Source: Pontibacter mucosus (GTDB taxonomy: Bacteria; Bacteroidota; Bacteroidia; Cytophagales; Hymenobacteraceae). Taken from it: a stretch of 64,000 nucleotides of DNA. The stretch's first letter is position 1, and each line of letters starts with the position of its first letter. Both the position numbers and the translations under genes were made by a program. The notes below the pieces were generated by a model, which saw only the letters and a list, made by a program, of their open reading frames with translations, was not told where the DNA came from and did no database searches. The stretch spans positions 62,001 through 126,000 of the forward strand of contig NZ_QBKI01000010.1 in the NCBI RefSeq assembly GCF_003054055.1, written 5' to 3'. This document shows positions 35,279 to 44,302 of the stretch, piece by piece.

Positions 35279-36913
35279 TTACTTGTTTTCTCCCAGGAAC
35301 GGGTAGCGGTAATCCACTGGCGGAACGAACGTTTCTTTAATAGAACGGGCCGATACCCAGCGCAGCAGGTTCAGCATGGAACCAGCCTTGTCGTTGGTGC
35401 CGGAAGCGCGGGCGCCGCCGAATGGCTGCTGGCCCACCACCGCGCCCGTAGGCTTGTCGTTGATGTAGAAGTTGCCGGCCGCCTGGTCCAGTTTCTTGGT
35501 GGCATACTCCACGGCATAGCGGTCCTGCGAGAAGATAGCGCCGGTCAGGGCGTAAGGCGACGTGGAATTCACCAGCTCTACGGTATCCTCGAAGTTGTTC
35601 TCGTCATACACGTAAATGGTGATCACCGGGCCGAAGATTTCCTCGCACATGGTTACGTACTGCGGGTTGTGCGCAAGAAGCACCGTTGGCTCCACGAAAT
35701 AACCCTTCGACTTGTCATAGTTGCCGCCTGCAATTACCTCTACCTCGTTGCTTTCCTTGGCGTTGTCGATGTAGCGGGCAATCTTGTCAAACGACTTCTC
35801 GTCGATAACGGCGTTGATGAAGTTGCCGAAATCCTCCGGCGCGCCCATCTTGAAGGATTTCAGGTCTTCCTGTACGTAGCCTTTCACCTCGTCCCACAGG
35901 TTGCTTGGGATGTAAGCGCGCGAGGCGGCAGAGCACTTCTGGCCCTGGTACTCGAAGGCGCCGCGGGAGATGGCTGTGGCCAGCGCCTTGGCATCGGCCG
36001 ACTTATGGGCAAGTATAAAGTCCTTGCCGCCGGTCTCGCCCACAATGCGCGGGTATGATTTATACTTGTGGATGTTGGTGCCAATGGTTTTCCAGATGTT
36101 CTGGAACACGCCGGTGCTGCCTGTAAAGTGGATGCCGGCAAAATCAGCGTGGTTGAAGATAACGTCTCCGGCCGTAGGGCCGTCCACATACACCAGGTTG
36201 ATCACACCGTCCGGAAGGCCGGCCTCACGGAACAGCTCCATGATCATCTGAGCGGCATAGATTTGGGTGTTGGCTGGCTTCCAAACCACCACGTTGCCCA
36301 TCATGGCCACGCAGGAAGGCAGGTTACCGGCAATAGCCGTGAAGTTGAACGGCGTCAGGGCAAACACGAACCCTTCTAGCGGGCGGTGCTCCATGCGGTT
36401 CCACACGCCCGGCGAAGACTCAGGCTGCATCTGGTATACTTCGGTGGCATACTGCGCGTTGAAGCGTAGGAAGTCGATCAGCTCGCAGGCAGAGTCAATC
36501 TCGGCCTGATACGCGTTCTTCGACTGGCCCAGCATAGTGGCCGCGTTCAGACGCGCTCTCCAGGGGCCGGCCAATAGCTCGGCAGCCTTAAGGAAAATGC
36601 TGATGCGGTGCTCCCAGCCCATGGCGGCCCAGGCTTCGCGGGCGGCAAGCGCGGCGTTAATGGCTTGTTCCACGTGTGACGCGTCGCCCTCGCTGAAGTG
36701 GCCGAGGATGTGCTGGTGGTCGTGCGGCTGCACGACCGGCTTCTTGGTATCGGTGTATACTTTGTCGCCGCCGATGTACATCGGGATGTCCAGCTGCTTC
36801 GACTTGAGTTCTTTATAGGTGCGCTGCAGTTCCTCGCGCTCCGGGGAGCCCGGCGCATACGATTTTACAGGCTCGTTTACTGGGGTTGGTACTCTGAAAA
36901 ATCCGGTTGCCAT
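35279..36913 (-). CDS. pruA: L-glutamate gamma-semialdehyde (1-pyrroline-5-carboxylate) dehydrogenase
   Basis: 544 residues of the aldehyde dehydrogenase superfamily. It oxidises glutamate semialdehyde to glutamate with NAD+, the second step of proline breakdown. Catalytic Cys is in YQGQKCSAASRAY, the general-base Glu in IVGETGGKDF, and the NAD-binding segment in FTGSTGVFQNIW. Length and the DYRYPFLGENK-like end match the stand-alone type (mitochondrial ALDH4A1-like) and not bifunctional PutA. No proline dehydrogenase is nearby in the window. Confidence 0.95.
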   Translation of the reverse strand: MATGFFRVPTPVNEPVKSYAPGSPEREELQRTYKELKSKQLDIPMYIGGDKVYTDTKKPVVQPHDHQHILGHFSEGDASHVEQAINAALAAREAWAAMGWEHRISIFLKAAELLAGPWRARLNAATMLGQSKNAYQAEIDSACELIDFLRFNAQYATEVYQMQPESSPGVWNRMEHRPLEGFVFALTPFNFTAIAGNLPSCVAMMGNVVVWKPANTQIYAAQMIMELFREAGLPDGVINLVYVDGPTAGDVIFNHADFAGIHFTGSTGVFQNIWKTIGTNIHKYKSYPRIVGETGGKDFILAHKSADAKALATAISRGAFEYQGQKCSAASRAYIPSNLWDEVKGYVQEDLKSFKMGAPEDFGNFINAVIDEKSFDKIARYIDNAKESNEVEVIAGGNYDKSKGYFVEPTVLLAHNPQYVTMCEEIFGPVITIYVYDENNFEDTVELVNSTSPYALTGAIFSQDRYAVEYATKKLDQAAGNFYINDKPTGAVVGQQPFGGARASGTNDKAGSMLNLLRWVSARSIKETFVPPVDYRYPFLGENK

Positions 36914-36982
36914 TATGTATATAGTTACAGATTTGAGAATTAGGTTATATAATGTATACGTAGCCGCCAGGGGCTACCTACA

Positions 36983-36990
36983 CAAAGGTA
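36983..36990 (-). promoter_or_regulatory. -7 element (TACCTTTG) of pruA
   Basis: Exact match on the minus strand, 70 bp before the pruA ATG. The rest of the 36914-37222 gap shows no gene. Confidence 0.5.
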
Positions 36991-37222
36991 AGGCATATTA
37001 TTTGATTTTCCGGCATCAGCAGGCAGCAGGGATTATGCCTTGAGCAGCCGCAAGTATGGGAGTCGCAGGCGCAGGAGGAGATTTCGGAGCCATACTTTCT
37101 GCCTTGTGCTGCTAAATCAATTCATGCCTATTTTATTATATTTCTAAATTATTTATAACTTGATAGCGAGAAAGTAGGGAATTGCCCACTTTATCATAGA
37201 CAGAAAGTTACAGACAGACAAC

Positions 37223-39796
37223 ATGAGAAAACTAACCATTGGGGTATGGGTGCTTGCCCAGGCCATGCTGATGAGCTGCTCCCAAGTTTCCACCGATACT
37301 GCTGCCGTATCGTCCGCCAACGAGGCGAGTGCAGCAGCGCAGGGCCTGGAGCTGAAGTTAGAGTTGGCAGATAATTATCACGAGGGCAAGGCACAGTCCC
37401 GGTCGGTTTTGACGATAACCAACAATGGGGCGGAGGCGCTTCCTGCCAAAGGGTGGAAGCTCTATTTTAACGGAGGTGCCGTCAGGTCGGCCGACACTAC
37501 GCTGGCGGTTGTAAAGCACTTCAACGGCGATCTGCACTACCTGGCTCCGGGGCCGGAGTTTAAGGAAGTGGCGCCTGGTGCGTCGGCTACGGTAGAGGTG
37601 CTGGGCCGCGCCGTCCGGAATGTTTCCAACTTCCCTGTCGGGTTCTACATCGTTTATGACGCGGAGCCTGGAAAAGGTATCCCTGTTTCGCTAAAAGTTG
37701 AGCCGGGAACCCACTTCGATGAGGCCACGCAGCAATTCGCTGCCAAGACCTACGAGGCGAACGCTGCGATACAGGATGTGCCGGTGACAGCACTGACCAA
37801 AGTCTTCCCGACCCCGGTTTCTTACCAGGAAAAAGGAGCCCCTTTTGTGTTAGATGCCAAGGTAAGCCTGGTAGCTGACGCAGACTTCAGAAAAGAAGCA
37901 GAGCACCTGGCAGCGGTATTGGCTACAGCCACAGGGCAACAGCCTGCTGTACAAAGCAGTGCTACCGGCAAGGCGATTTTCCTTAAGAAAAAGCCCGGCA
38001 TGGGAGCAGAGGAGTATACGCTGAGTGTAAACCCCGAGCGGATTGAGATAACCGCTTCCTCAGCTGCAGGTGCCTTCTACGGCGTGCAGTCGCTGAAAAC
38101 GCTGCTGCCGGCCACGGCCTACGCGGGTAAGGCGGCTACGGTAGAAGTGCCCGGCGTAGAGGTGAAGGACGCGCCACGCTTTGGCTACAGAGGCTTTATG
38201 ATGGACATGGCTCGTAACTTCCAGCCGAAGGCGGAGGTGCTGAAGGTGCTGGACGTGATGGCCCTGTACAAGATGAACAAGCTGCACTTCCACTTCAGCG
38301 AGGATGAGGGCTGGCGCCTGGAAATCCGTCCATTGCCGGAGCTTACCGCTGTGGGCGGCACGCGTGCTCACACCACCGATGGCAGTAGCATTGTACCTTC
38401 GTATGGCTCCGGGCCAGATGCAGCAAATAAAGCAGGTACGGGCTTTTACAGCCGGGAAGACTTTATTGAAATCCTGAAATATGCGCGCGACCGCCACATC
38501 GAGGTAATCCCGGAGATAGAGTCGCCGGGCCACGCCAGGGCGGCCATTAAGGCCATGGATGCCCGCTACATGAAGTTGATGGACGAGGGCAAAAAGGAGG
38601 AAGCAGAGCGCTACCTGCTGCGCGACCTGAACGATAAGTCGGTTTACCGCTCGGTGCAGGGCTGGAACGACAACATCATGGACGTGTCGCTGCCATCTAC
38701 CTATACTTTCCTGGAGACTGTGGTGGATGAGCTTATGGCCATGTATAAAGAGGCCGATGCCCCGCTGCACACCATACATTTTGGTGGGGATGAGGTGCCA
38801 ACAGGTGTTTGGGAGAAATCACCCTCCGTGCAGCGCCTCATCAGCCAGAATGCAGAGGTGAAAAATACAGACGACCTGTGGTACTATTACTTCGGCAAGG
38901 TAAACCAGCTGCTCAAGAAGCGCGGCCTGTACCTGTCGGGTTGGGAGGAAATAGGACTGCGAAAGGAAGTTAAGAACGGAAAAGTGAACTGGGTACCGAA
39001 CCAGCAGTTTGCCAATGAAAACTTCCATGTGAATGTATGGAAGAACGACCCTGGCTCAGGAGCCGAGGACCTGGCCTATCGCATGGCGAATGCCGGGTAT
39101 AAAGTCATCCTGACGGGCGTGACCCACTTTTACCTGGACTTGGCCTACAATCCTTCCTATGGCGAGCCGGGCCTCTACTGGGGTGGTTATGTTGACATCG
39201 ACAAACCGTTTTACTTCATCCCTTACGATTACCTACGCAACCTGAAAGAGGATAACAAGGGTAATCCGCTGGACCGCTCCATCATCAAGAGCAAAGAGCC
39301 GCTAACGGAGAAAGGAAAGTCCAATATTGTGGGCATCGAAGCGCCGCTCTGGTCGGAGACAAACCTGACTACCGCAGACTTTGAGTATAAATTGCTGCCT
39401 AAGCTGCTGGGTGTGGCCGAGCGTGCCTGGTCAAAGGACCCGAACTGGGCCAAAGAAAAAGACGCGGCAAAAAGCGAGAAACTCTACAGCCAGGCCTGGT
39501 CTGAGTTCATCAACGTGGTGGGCAAGCGAGAACTGCCACGGCTGGATGCCTACGCAGGCGGGTATGGGTACCGAATCCCTACACCTGGTGCAAAGGTGGT
39601 AGACGGAAAAGTAGCGGCCAATGTGCAGTTCCCTGGCTTTACCATCCGCTACACGACAGACGGCACAGAGCCAACAGCAAATAGCCAGAAGTATACGGCG
39701 CCTATTGAGGCAACCGGAGCCGTGAAGCTGCGGGTGTTTAACGCTGCAGGGCGTGGAGGGCAAACCATCACCATCCAAAATCAAACCTCTATGTAA
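37223..39796 (+). CDS. Beta-N-acetylhexosaminidase, GH20, lipoprotein
   Basis: 857 residues. A lipobox (AMLMSC, Cys near 20) is followed by a CHB_HEX-like carbohydrate-binding domain (about 45-165), a GH20b domain (about 190-310), the GH20 barrel (about 325-690) and a C-terminal CHB_HEX_C-like domain. Catalytic Asp/Glu are D523/E524 in HFGGDEVPTGVW. It should remove terminal GlcNAc or GalNAc from chitooligosaccharides or glycans, at the cell surface or in the periplasm. No PUL partners (SusC/SusD) are adjacent. Monocistronic with a terminator at 39821. Confidence 0.92.
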   Translation: MRKLTIGVWVLAQAMLMSCSQVSTDTAAVSSANEASAAAQGLELKLELADNYHEGKAQSRSVLTITNNGAEALPAKGWKLYFNGGAVRSADTTLAVVKHFNGDLHYLAPGPEFKEVAPGASATVEVLGRAVRNVSNFPVGFYIVYDAEPGKGIPVSLKVEPGTHFDEATQQFAAKTYEANAAIQDVPVTALTKVFPTPVSYQEKGAPFVLDAKVSLVADADFRKEAEHLAAVLATATGQQPAVQSSATGKAIFLKKKPGMGAEEYTLSVNPERIEITASSAAGAFYGVQSLKTLLPATAYAGKAATVEVPGVEVKDAPRFGYRGFMMDMARNFQPKAEVLKVLDVMALYKMNKLHFHFSEDEGWRLEIRPLPELTAVGGTRAHTTDGSSIVPSYGSGPDAANKAGTGFYSREDFIEILKYARDRHIEVIPEIESPGHARAAIKAMDARYMKLMDEGKKEEAERYLLRDLNDKSVYRSVQGWNDNIMDVSLPSTYTFLETVVDELMAMYKEADAPLHTIHFGGDEVPTGVWEKSPSVQRLISQNAEVKNTDDLWYYYFGKVNQLLKKRGLYLSGWEEIGLRKEVKNGKVNWVPNQQFANENFHVNVWKNDPGSGAEDLAYRMANAGYKVILTGVTHFYLDLAYNPSYGEPGLYWGGYVDIDKPFYFIPYDYLRNLKEDNKGNPLDRSIIKSKEPLTEKGKSNIVGIEAPLWSETNLTTADFEYKLLPKLLGVAERAWSKDPNWAKEKDAAKSEKLYSQAWSEFINVVGKRELPRLDAYAGGYGYRIPTPGAKVVDGKVAANVQFPGFTIRYTTDGTEPTANSQKYTAPIEATGAVKLRVFNAAGRGGQTITIQNQTSM

Positions 39797-39820
39797 GCAG
39801 CCTCGGCTGTAGGGGGGCAT

Positions 39821-39870
39821 AAAAAGTATGGCCACAGGTTGCAGTACGCAGCTTGTGGCCATACTTTTTT
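39821..39870 (+). terminator. GH20 gene terminator containing the AAGTAT word
   Basis: Stem arms AAAAAGTATGGCCACA and TGTGGCCATACTTTTT; the iterated word forms part of both arms. The rest of the gap to 40253 has no gene but about eleven AAGTAT/ATACTT hits in 39900-40135. Confidence 0.82.
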
Positions 39871-40253
39871 AACTACAGCTTACCTGCTTCTTTCCGGCTG
39901 ATGTACCAGCTATACTTTTCTACTGTTCAAGCAGCCTTTCTCTCCTTATACAAGTATGATTTTCTGATTTATACTTCCCTTTATACTTTGAAGTATACTT
40001 TGTTTGCTCTTAGACTCTCAGCTCTTTCGGGTTTGCAATCCAAAAGTATAACAGCCGCGATTCGCCATACTTTGAGGAAGTAAATTGCACAAATTTATAC
40101 TTTATACTTGTTGAGAATCAGGTAAAAGTATAACTGTGCGAACAGAAGCCAAGTTTATGAAGTAGCGGAGGGTAACCCAAATTGTATTGTTTTGCGTATA
40201 AGGTTCCGGCCACTGCCAGTAGGCGGTGGGAATAATTAAAAATTTTAAGTACT

Positions 40254-40664
40254 ATGAAAAAGACAACGAAGACCTACGCAAAAGTAATGCTGGCTGCGGC
40301 CCTGGGCTTTTCTTTTGCTGCCGAGGCCGCAAACTATACTTTTGCCGAAGCTAATGCTGCGGTTGTAACGATACAGGATGATAAACTGCCGATGCAGCAG
40401 GAACTGCTGGGCGAGCATGCCGACATAAACGCCATCACGGCCGCCAACATGCGCCAGGCCTACATCACGTTTATGGAGAACGTGCGCGAGCAGAAAGCCA
40501 ACTGGGGCGATACGGAGTGGCAGAACGCCAAAAACGTGCTGGAGCGCCTGAACGCCCACAAGGAGACAGTGGAGAAGGAACTTGGCACCGACGACAAAGG
40601 CAAGATCAAGATGCTGCAGGCCGAGTTCAGAACGCTGGAGACAGGCGGCGACATAAAGGACTAA
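40254..40664 (+). CDS. Small exported protein of unknown function
   Basis: 136 residues: a signal peptide (about 1-25, KVMLAAALGFSFAAEA) then a mainly helical, charged domain (MRQAYITFMENVREQKANWGDTEWQNAKNVLERLNAHKETVEKEL). It resembles small periplasmic helical-bundle proteins, but no family is recognised. Compact, monocistronic, with its own terminator at 40686. Confidence 0.75.
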   Translation: MKKTTKTYAKVMLAAALGFSFAAEAANYTFAEANAAVVTIQDDKLPMQQELLGEHADINAITAANMRQAYITFMENVREQKANWGDTEWQNAKNVLERLNAHKETVEKELGTDDKGKIKMLQAEFRTLETGGDIKD

Positions 40665-40685
40665 GTATATAGCCAAGTATAAACG

Positions 40686-40719
40686 AAAAGGGCGGTGGAG
40701 TTTCCATCGCCCTTTTTTT
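40686..40719. terminator. Convergent terminator
   Basis: Stem AAAAGGGCGGTGG / CCATCGCCCTTTT with a T-run on the right and A-run on the left, between the small exported protein (+) and yjjG (-). Confidence 0.8.
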
Positions 40720-40722
40720 GAT

Positions 40723-41424
40723 TTATAGTATCTGCTTCAGCTCGCTCAGGCAGCTTATCTCGTAGGTCGGTTTTGGCCGTTGGCGCGTCTTTATCCTCTC
40801 GGGGTTAAAGTATACCTGGTCTATGCCGGCGTTGCGGGCACCCTCAACATCGCACTCGAAGTTATCGCCAATCATAAGGCAGTGCTCGGGGTTCACGTCT
40901 ATCCTGTCGAGCAGGTGGCGGAACATGCGCTGGTCCGGTTTTTTATACCCGCAGCACTCCGAGGTAACTACTTCTTTAAAGTAATCGTGCAGCATGGCCG
41001 AGCTCATTTTTACCTGCTGCACCTCCTTAAAGCCATTGGTGATGATGTGGAGGCCATACTTCGGCTGCAGGTACTCCAGCACCTCATAGGTATAAGGAAA
41101 CACGGCTTTCTTGGTGGGGCAGAGCGAAGTGTAGGCTTCCGAAATGCCCTCCGGCACCTCGTGCTCCTCCAGGCCCAGGCCGGTCAGGGTTTTCACGAAG
41201 CGGCTCCGGCGCAGCTCCTGCTGGTCTATCTTGCCTTTGTTGTAGAGGTCCCAGAGGCGCACGTTCACAAATCTATACTTGCGGTAAAACGAGTCGCAGG
41301 TGAATTTGCCATACTTTGCCAGCTCAAACTGCTCGTACAAAGTATACAGGGTCTCTTCAGAGTTCTTCTCAAAATCCCACAGCGTATGGTCCAGGTCGAA
41401 GAGAATGTGTTTGTATGCTTTCAT
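40723..41424 (-). CDS. yjjG: YjjG-family non-canonical pyrimidine nucleotidase (HAD)
   Basis: 233 residues of the HAD phosphatase superfamily. Motif I DLDHTLWDF (nucleophile Asp near residue 10), motif II ITNGFKEVQ, motif III lysine in GYKKPDQRMF, and motif IV IGDNFECDVEGA are all present. E. coli YjjG removes 5 prime phosphate from damaged or non-canonical pyrimidine nucleotides. Cytoplasmic. Confidence 0.87.
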   Translation of the reverse strand: MKAYKHILFDLDHTLWDFEKNSEETLYTLYEQFELAKYGKFTCDSFYRKYRFVNVRLWDLYNKGKIDQQELRRSRFVKTLTGLGLEEHEVPEGISEAYTSLCPTKKAVFPYTYEVLEYLQPKYGLHIITNGFKEVQQVKMSSAMLHDYFKEVVTSECCGYKKPDQRMFRHLLDRIDVNPEHCLMIGDNFECDVEGARNAGIDQVYFNPERIKTRQRPKPTYEISCLSELKQIL

Positions 41425-41561
41425 GTTAAGGTATAACAGGGTCAGGTAGAAGTAAAACGCCTTTGTGGGGCGGATGTTTCGGGAGCAGTGCAGAAAGAGA
41501 TGGCGCCGTTTTGGAACTGCTATACTAAAACGATGGTTCGGGAGTTATACTTTGCCGGGAT

Positions 41562-41948
41562 CTAAGATGCTATCCAGCGGCGGTTCTGCAGCTTCGTGAC
41601 GGCCAGCTCGCGGTTCGAGTACAAAATCTGGTATACTTCCAGGTCCTTCTGCAGGATGGTGTCGCGCTCCATGTAGGAAAAGATCTGGTTTACGAAGTCG
41701 GCCCCCTCATCCTTTATGGAATAGTACACCCACTGGTCCAGCTTGCGGGGGGCCACCAAACCGGCATTGCGCAGGTAAGCCAGGTGGCGCGAGGTCTTCG
41801 TTTGGGTGAAGTCGAGCACCTGCTCCAGGTCGGAGGTGCACATCTCGCGGTTGCGCAGGATCAGGTGAAGTATACGCAGCCTGGACTCGTCGGCAAGAGC
41901 TTTCAATATCTGCTGCCCGAAGGCCAGGCTAAAGTGTTTCAGTCTCAT
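41562..41948 (-). CDS. ArsR/SmtB-type winged-helix transcriptional regulator
   Basis: 128 residues from the ATG at 41948 (MRLKHFS); an upstream extension to 41993 is excluded by the -7 element at 41981-41988. The HTH_5 core is LADESRLRILHLIL followed by TSDLEQVLDFTQTKTSRHLAYLRNAGLV. The metal-site motif of ArsR (ELCVCDL) is degenerate here as EMCTSDL, with one of the two cysteines lost, so classical arsenic sensing is unlikely. A C-terminal helical extension of about 35 residues follows the winged helix. It is divergent from the 42036 gene, with an inverted repeat over its promoter. Confidence 0.82.
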   Translation of the reverse strand: MRLKHFSLAFGQQILKALADESRLRILHLILRNREMCTSDLEQVLDFTQTKTSRHLAYLRNAGLVAPRKLDQWVYYSIKDEGADFVNQIFSYMERDTILQKDLEVYQILYSNRELAVTKLQNRRWIAS

Positions 41949-41980
41949 AAGGGTTGTGATAGTAGCTGGGGAGGCCTGAA

Positions 41981-41988
41981 CAAAATTA
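41981..41988 (-). promoter_or_regulatory. -7 element (TAATTTTG) of the ArsR-type gene
   Basis: Exact TAnnTTTG match on the minus strand, 33 bp before the ATG at 41948. Confidence 0.5.
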
Positions 41989-42006
41989 GCCAAAAGTGGC
42001 TATTAT
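41983..42006. promoter_or_regulatory. Candidate ArsR operator (inverted repeat)
   Basis: A 10-4-10 imperfect inverted repeat: AAATTAGCCA then AAAG then TGGCTATTAT, with 8 of 10 positions paired. It overlaps the regulator's -7 element and lies between two divergent genes whose starts are 88 bp apart, the usual position of an autoregulatory ArsR operator. Confidence 0.45.
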
Positions 42007-42035
42007 AAAAGAATTAATAAGTATAATTGTAGCCT

Positions 42036-42686
42036 ATGACCTTTCCTGCCATACTTCGTGCTTCTCTTCCGAATGCCCTAAAGTGGATGTGGCTACCGCT
42101 GTTTTTGCTGCTGCTGGCGCCTGATAAGGCCGAGGCGCAAGTCAGGCAGCGCGTGGTGCAGCTCTCCGGCTTTGTGGCCACCGGCGACAGCCTGTACGGT
42201 GTGGCGGGGGCAGGCGTTTTTGTGCCGGGCACTAACCGCGGCACCTACACCAACGACTACGGCTACTTCTCTATGCCCGTGCTGGCCGGCGACAGCGTGC
42301 TTTTTGCGGCGCTGGGTTTTAAGACGCAGTACCTCATCATCCCCAAAAACTACGAGAGCCAGAGCTACTCCATCATCATGCAGATGCAGGAAGACCCCAT
42401 GGAACTGCCCACCGTGGAGGTGTTCCCCTGGCCCACCGAACGCGACTTTAAGGAGGCTGTGGCCAACGTAAGGCTCCCCGACAAGGGCACGGCCATCATT
42501 ACCCGCGATTTGGACCCGCGCCGCCTGGAGGAAATGTCCCGCATCACCCCGATGAGCGACGCGCAGAACTTCCGCTTCTGGCAACAACAGCAGATACAAC
42601 AGCAGCAAAACCGGCACATGTACCCCACGGTTAACATGATGGCCATCCCGCAGTTGCTCCGCGGCCTGTTAAACGGCAATAAATAG
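42036..42686 (+). CDS. Carboxypeptidase-regulatory-like-domain exported protein
   Basis: 216 residues: signal peptide (about 1-34, ending DKAEA), then a CarboxypepD_reg-like beta-sandwich (about 40-125, with VVQLSGFVATGDSLYGVAGAGVFV and RGTYTNDYGYFSMPVLAGDS). After this comes a 90-residue tail with a Gln-rich run near 180-193. In Bacteroidota such domains often sit on envelope proteins. It is divergent from the ArsR-type regulator and may be its target (inference). Confidence 0.8.
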   Translation: MTFPAILRASLPNALKWMWLPLFLLLLAPDKAEAQVRQRVVQLSGFVATGDSLYGVAGAGVFVPGTNRGTYTNDYGYFSMPVLAGDSVLFAALGFKTQYLIIPKNYESQSYSIIMQMQEDPMELPTVEVFPWPTERDFKEAVANVRLPDKGTAIITRDLDPRRLEEMSRITPMSDAQNFRFWQQQQIQQQQNRHMYPTVNMMAIPQLLRGLLNGNK

Positions 42687-42866
42687 TAATACAACACTCC
42701 TTCCCGGAAGTATAAGTATGGTATAAGCCCCGGCCTGTGGCGGCGGCAAAATTGTATGCGGCAACTAACAAACCGGCGTTTCGTTTGTTGCCTATATAGT
42801 GCTTTGTGCATTTATATAGCAAAACAACAATGTTTTTGACCGCTACAAGCTTTAACAGACCATATT

Positions 42867-44213
42867 ATGCTTGAACCTGAAGAACTTTCCCTTAACATCC
42901 CTGACACGACAAAACCCCGGGTCGTGATTATTGGCGGGGGCTTTGGAGGTATAAATCTTGCCAAACAGCTCCCGAATAAAGATTTTCAGGTGGTGATGTT
43001 TGACAGGCAGAATTACCACGGCTTCTGGCCGCTGCTCTACCAGGTGGCCTCTGCCGGCCTGGAGCCTGATTCGATTGCCGAGCCGCTGCGCAAGATGTTT
43101 AGCTCCGACAAGTACCCGGACTTCCACTTCCGTCTGGTAAAAGTAACCGGCATTAACCCCGAAGCCCGTACCGTGCACACCGTCATCGGCGACGTGGCCT
43201 ACGACTACCTGGTGATAGCCACCGGCACCAAGCCCAACTACTTCGGCAACGACCAGATAAAGAAATTCGCCTTTCCGCTCAAGCAAATACCTGAGGCCCT
43301 GAACCTGCGCAGCCAGATTTTGCAGTGCTTTGAGCAGGCAAGCATGACCAAGGACCCCGAAAGGCGCCAGGAGCTCATGAACTTCGTGATTGTGGGCGGC
43401 GGCCCTACCGGCGTGGAGCTGGCCGGCGCCCTGGCCGAGATGCGCGCCCACGTGCTGCCTACCGACTACCCCGGCCTGGACTTCAGCCAGATGAACATCA
43501 TCCTGGTGGAGGGCATGGACCGTCTGCTGCCGCCCATGTCGCCGGAGGCAAGCGAGAAAACCTATAAGTACCTGCATGAGCTTGGGGTAGATATCCGGCT
43601 TGGCACGCTCGTGAGCTCTTACGATGGCGTATTGGCCATGCTCAAGAACGGAGAACAGATTAGAACCAACACACTTATCTGGGCGGCAGGCGTATCGGGG
43701 GCCTTGATAGATGGCTTGCCGGAAACCTCCGTGGAGCGCGGCCGCATTCTGGTGAACGAGTATAACCAGGTGCTGGGCTATGATAACATGTTTGCCATTG
43801 GCGATATCGCTTTCATGAAGCTGCCGGACTTTCCGAAGGGGCACCCGGGCGTGGCACAGCCTGCCATCCAGCAGGGCAAACTCTTGGGCAAGAACCTGCC
43901 ACGCCTGCTGCGCAAAGAGCCGCTGGAGCCCTTCAAGTATAAAGACAAGGGTTCGCTGGCCATCATTGGGCGCAACCGTGCCGTAGCCGACCTGCCGGGC
44001 AATTTGCACTTTGGGGGCTTCCTGGCCTGGGTGGTGTGGCTGTTCGTGCACGTGATGGCGCTGGTGGGCTTCCGCAACAAGCTGGTGGTGCTCAGCAACT
44101 GGGCTTACCGGTTCTTCACTTACGAAAACGGCACCCGTCTTATCATCCGTCCTTTTGTGCGGCGCGGCGACAGAATAGGGCGCAAGTTTATCGATAAGTA
44201 TCAGGCGGATTGA
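42867..44213 (+). CDS. Type II NADH:quinone oxidoreductase (NDH-2-like)
   Basis: 448 residues, a two-dinucleotide flavoprotein. FAD-binding Rossmann motif VVIIGGGFGGINLAK (about 19-33), NADH-binding motif FVIVGGGPTGVELAGALAE (about 173-191), second FAD motif NMFAIGDIA (about 305). The C-terminal 80 residues carry an amphipathic or hydrophobic segment (LAWVVWLFVHVMALVGF) that would attach it to the inner membrane. It passes electrons from NADH to quinone without pumping protons, in parallel with complex I encoded in this window. Confidence 0.92.
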   Translation: MLEPEELSLNIPDTTKPRVVIIGGGFGGINLAKQLPNKDFQVVMFDRQNYHGFWPLLYQVASAGLEPDSIAEPLRKMFSSDKYPDFHFRLVKVTGINPEARTVHTVIGDVAYDYLVIATGTKPNYFGNDQIKKFAFPLKQIPEALNLRSQILQCFEQASMTKDPERRQELMNFVIVGGGPTGVELAGALAEMRAHVLPTDYPGLDFSQMNIILVEGMDRLLPPMSPEASEKTYKYLHELGVDIRLGTLVSSYDGVLAMLKNGEQIRTNTLIWAAGVSGALIDGLPETSVERGRILVNEYNQVLGYDNMFAIGDIAFMKLPDFPKGHPGVAQPAIQQGKLLGKNLPRLLRKEPLEPFKYKDKGSLAIIGRNRAVADLPGNLHFGGFLAWVVWLFVHVMALVGFRNKLVVLSNWAYRFFTYENGTRLIIRPFVRRGDRIGRKFIDKYQAD

Positions 44214-44302
44214 TGGGAAGATAGATTAGAAATTGGAGCGAAGCCCTAGAGAATTGCTATTAAAGTATAACTTCACGGGCACAACCTTCTAACCCATCGC
44301 CC

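Noticed and set aside
42852-44051. A 399-codon minus-strand frame opposite the NDH-2 gene
   Set aside because: Antisense shadow; the plus-strand protein has intact FAD and NADH motifs.
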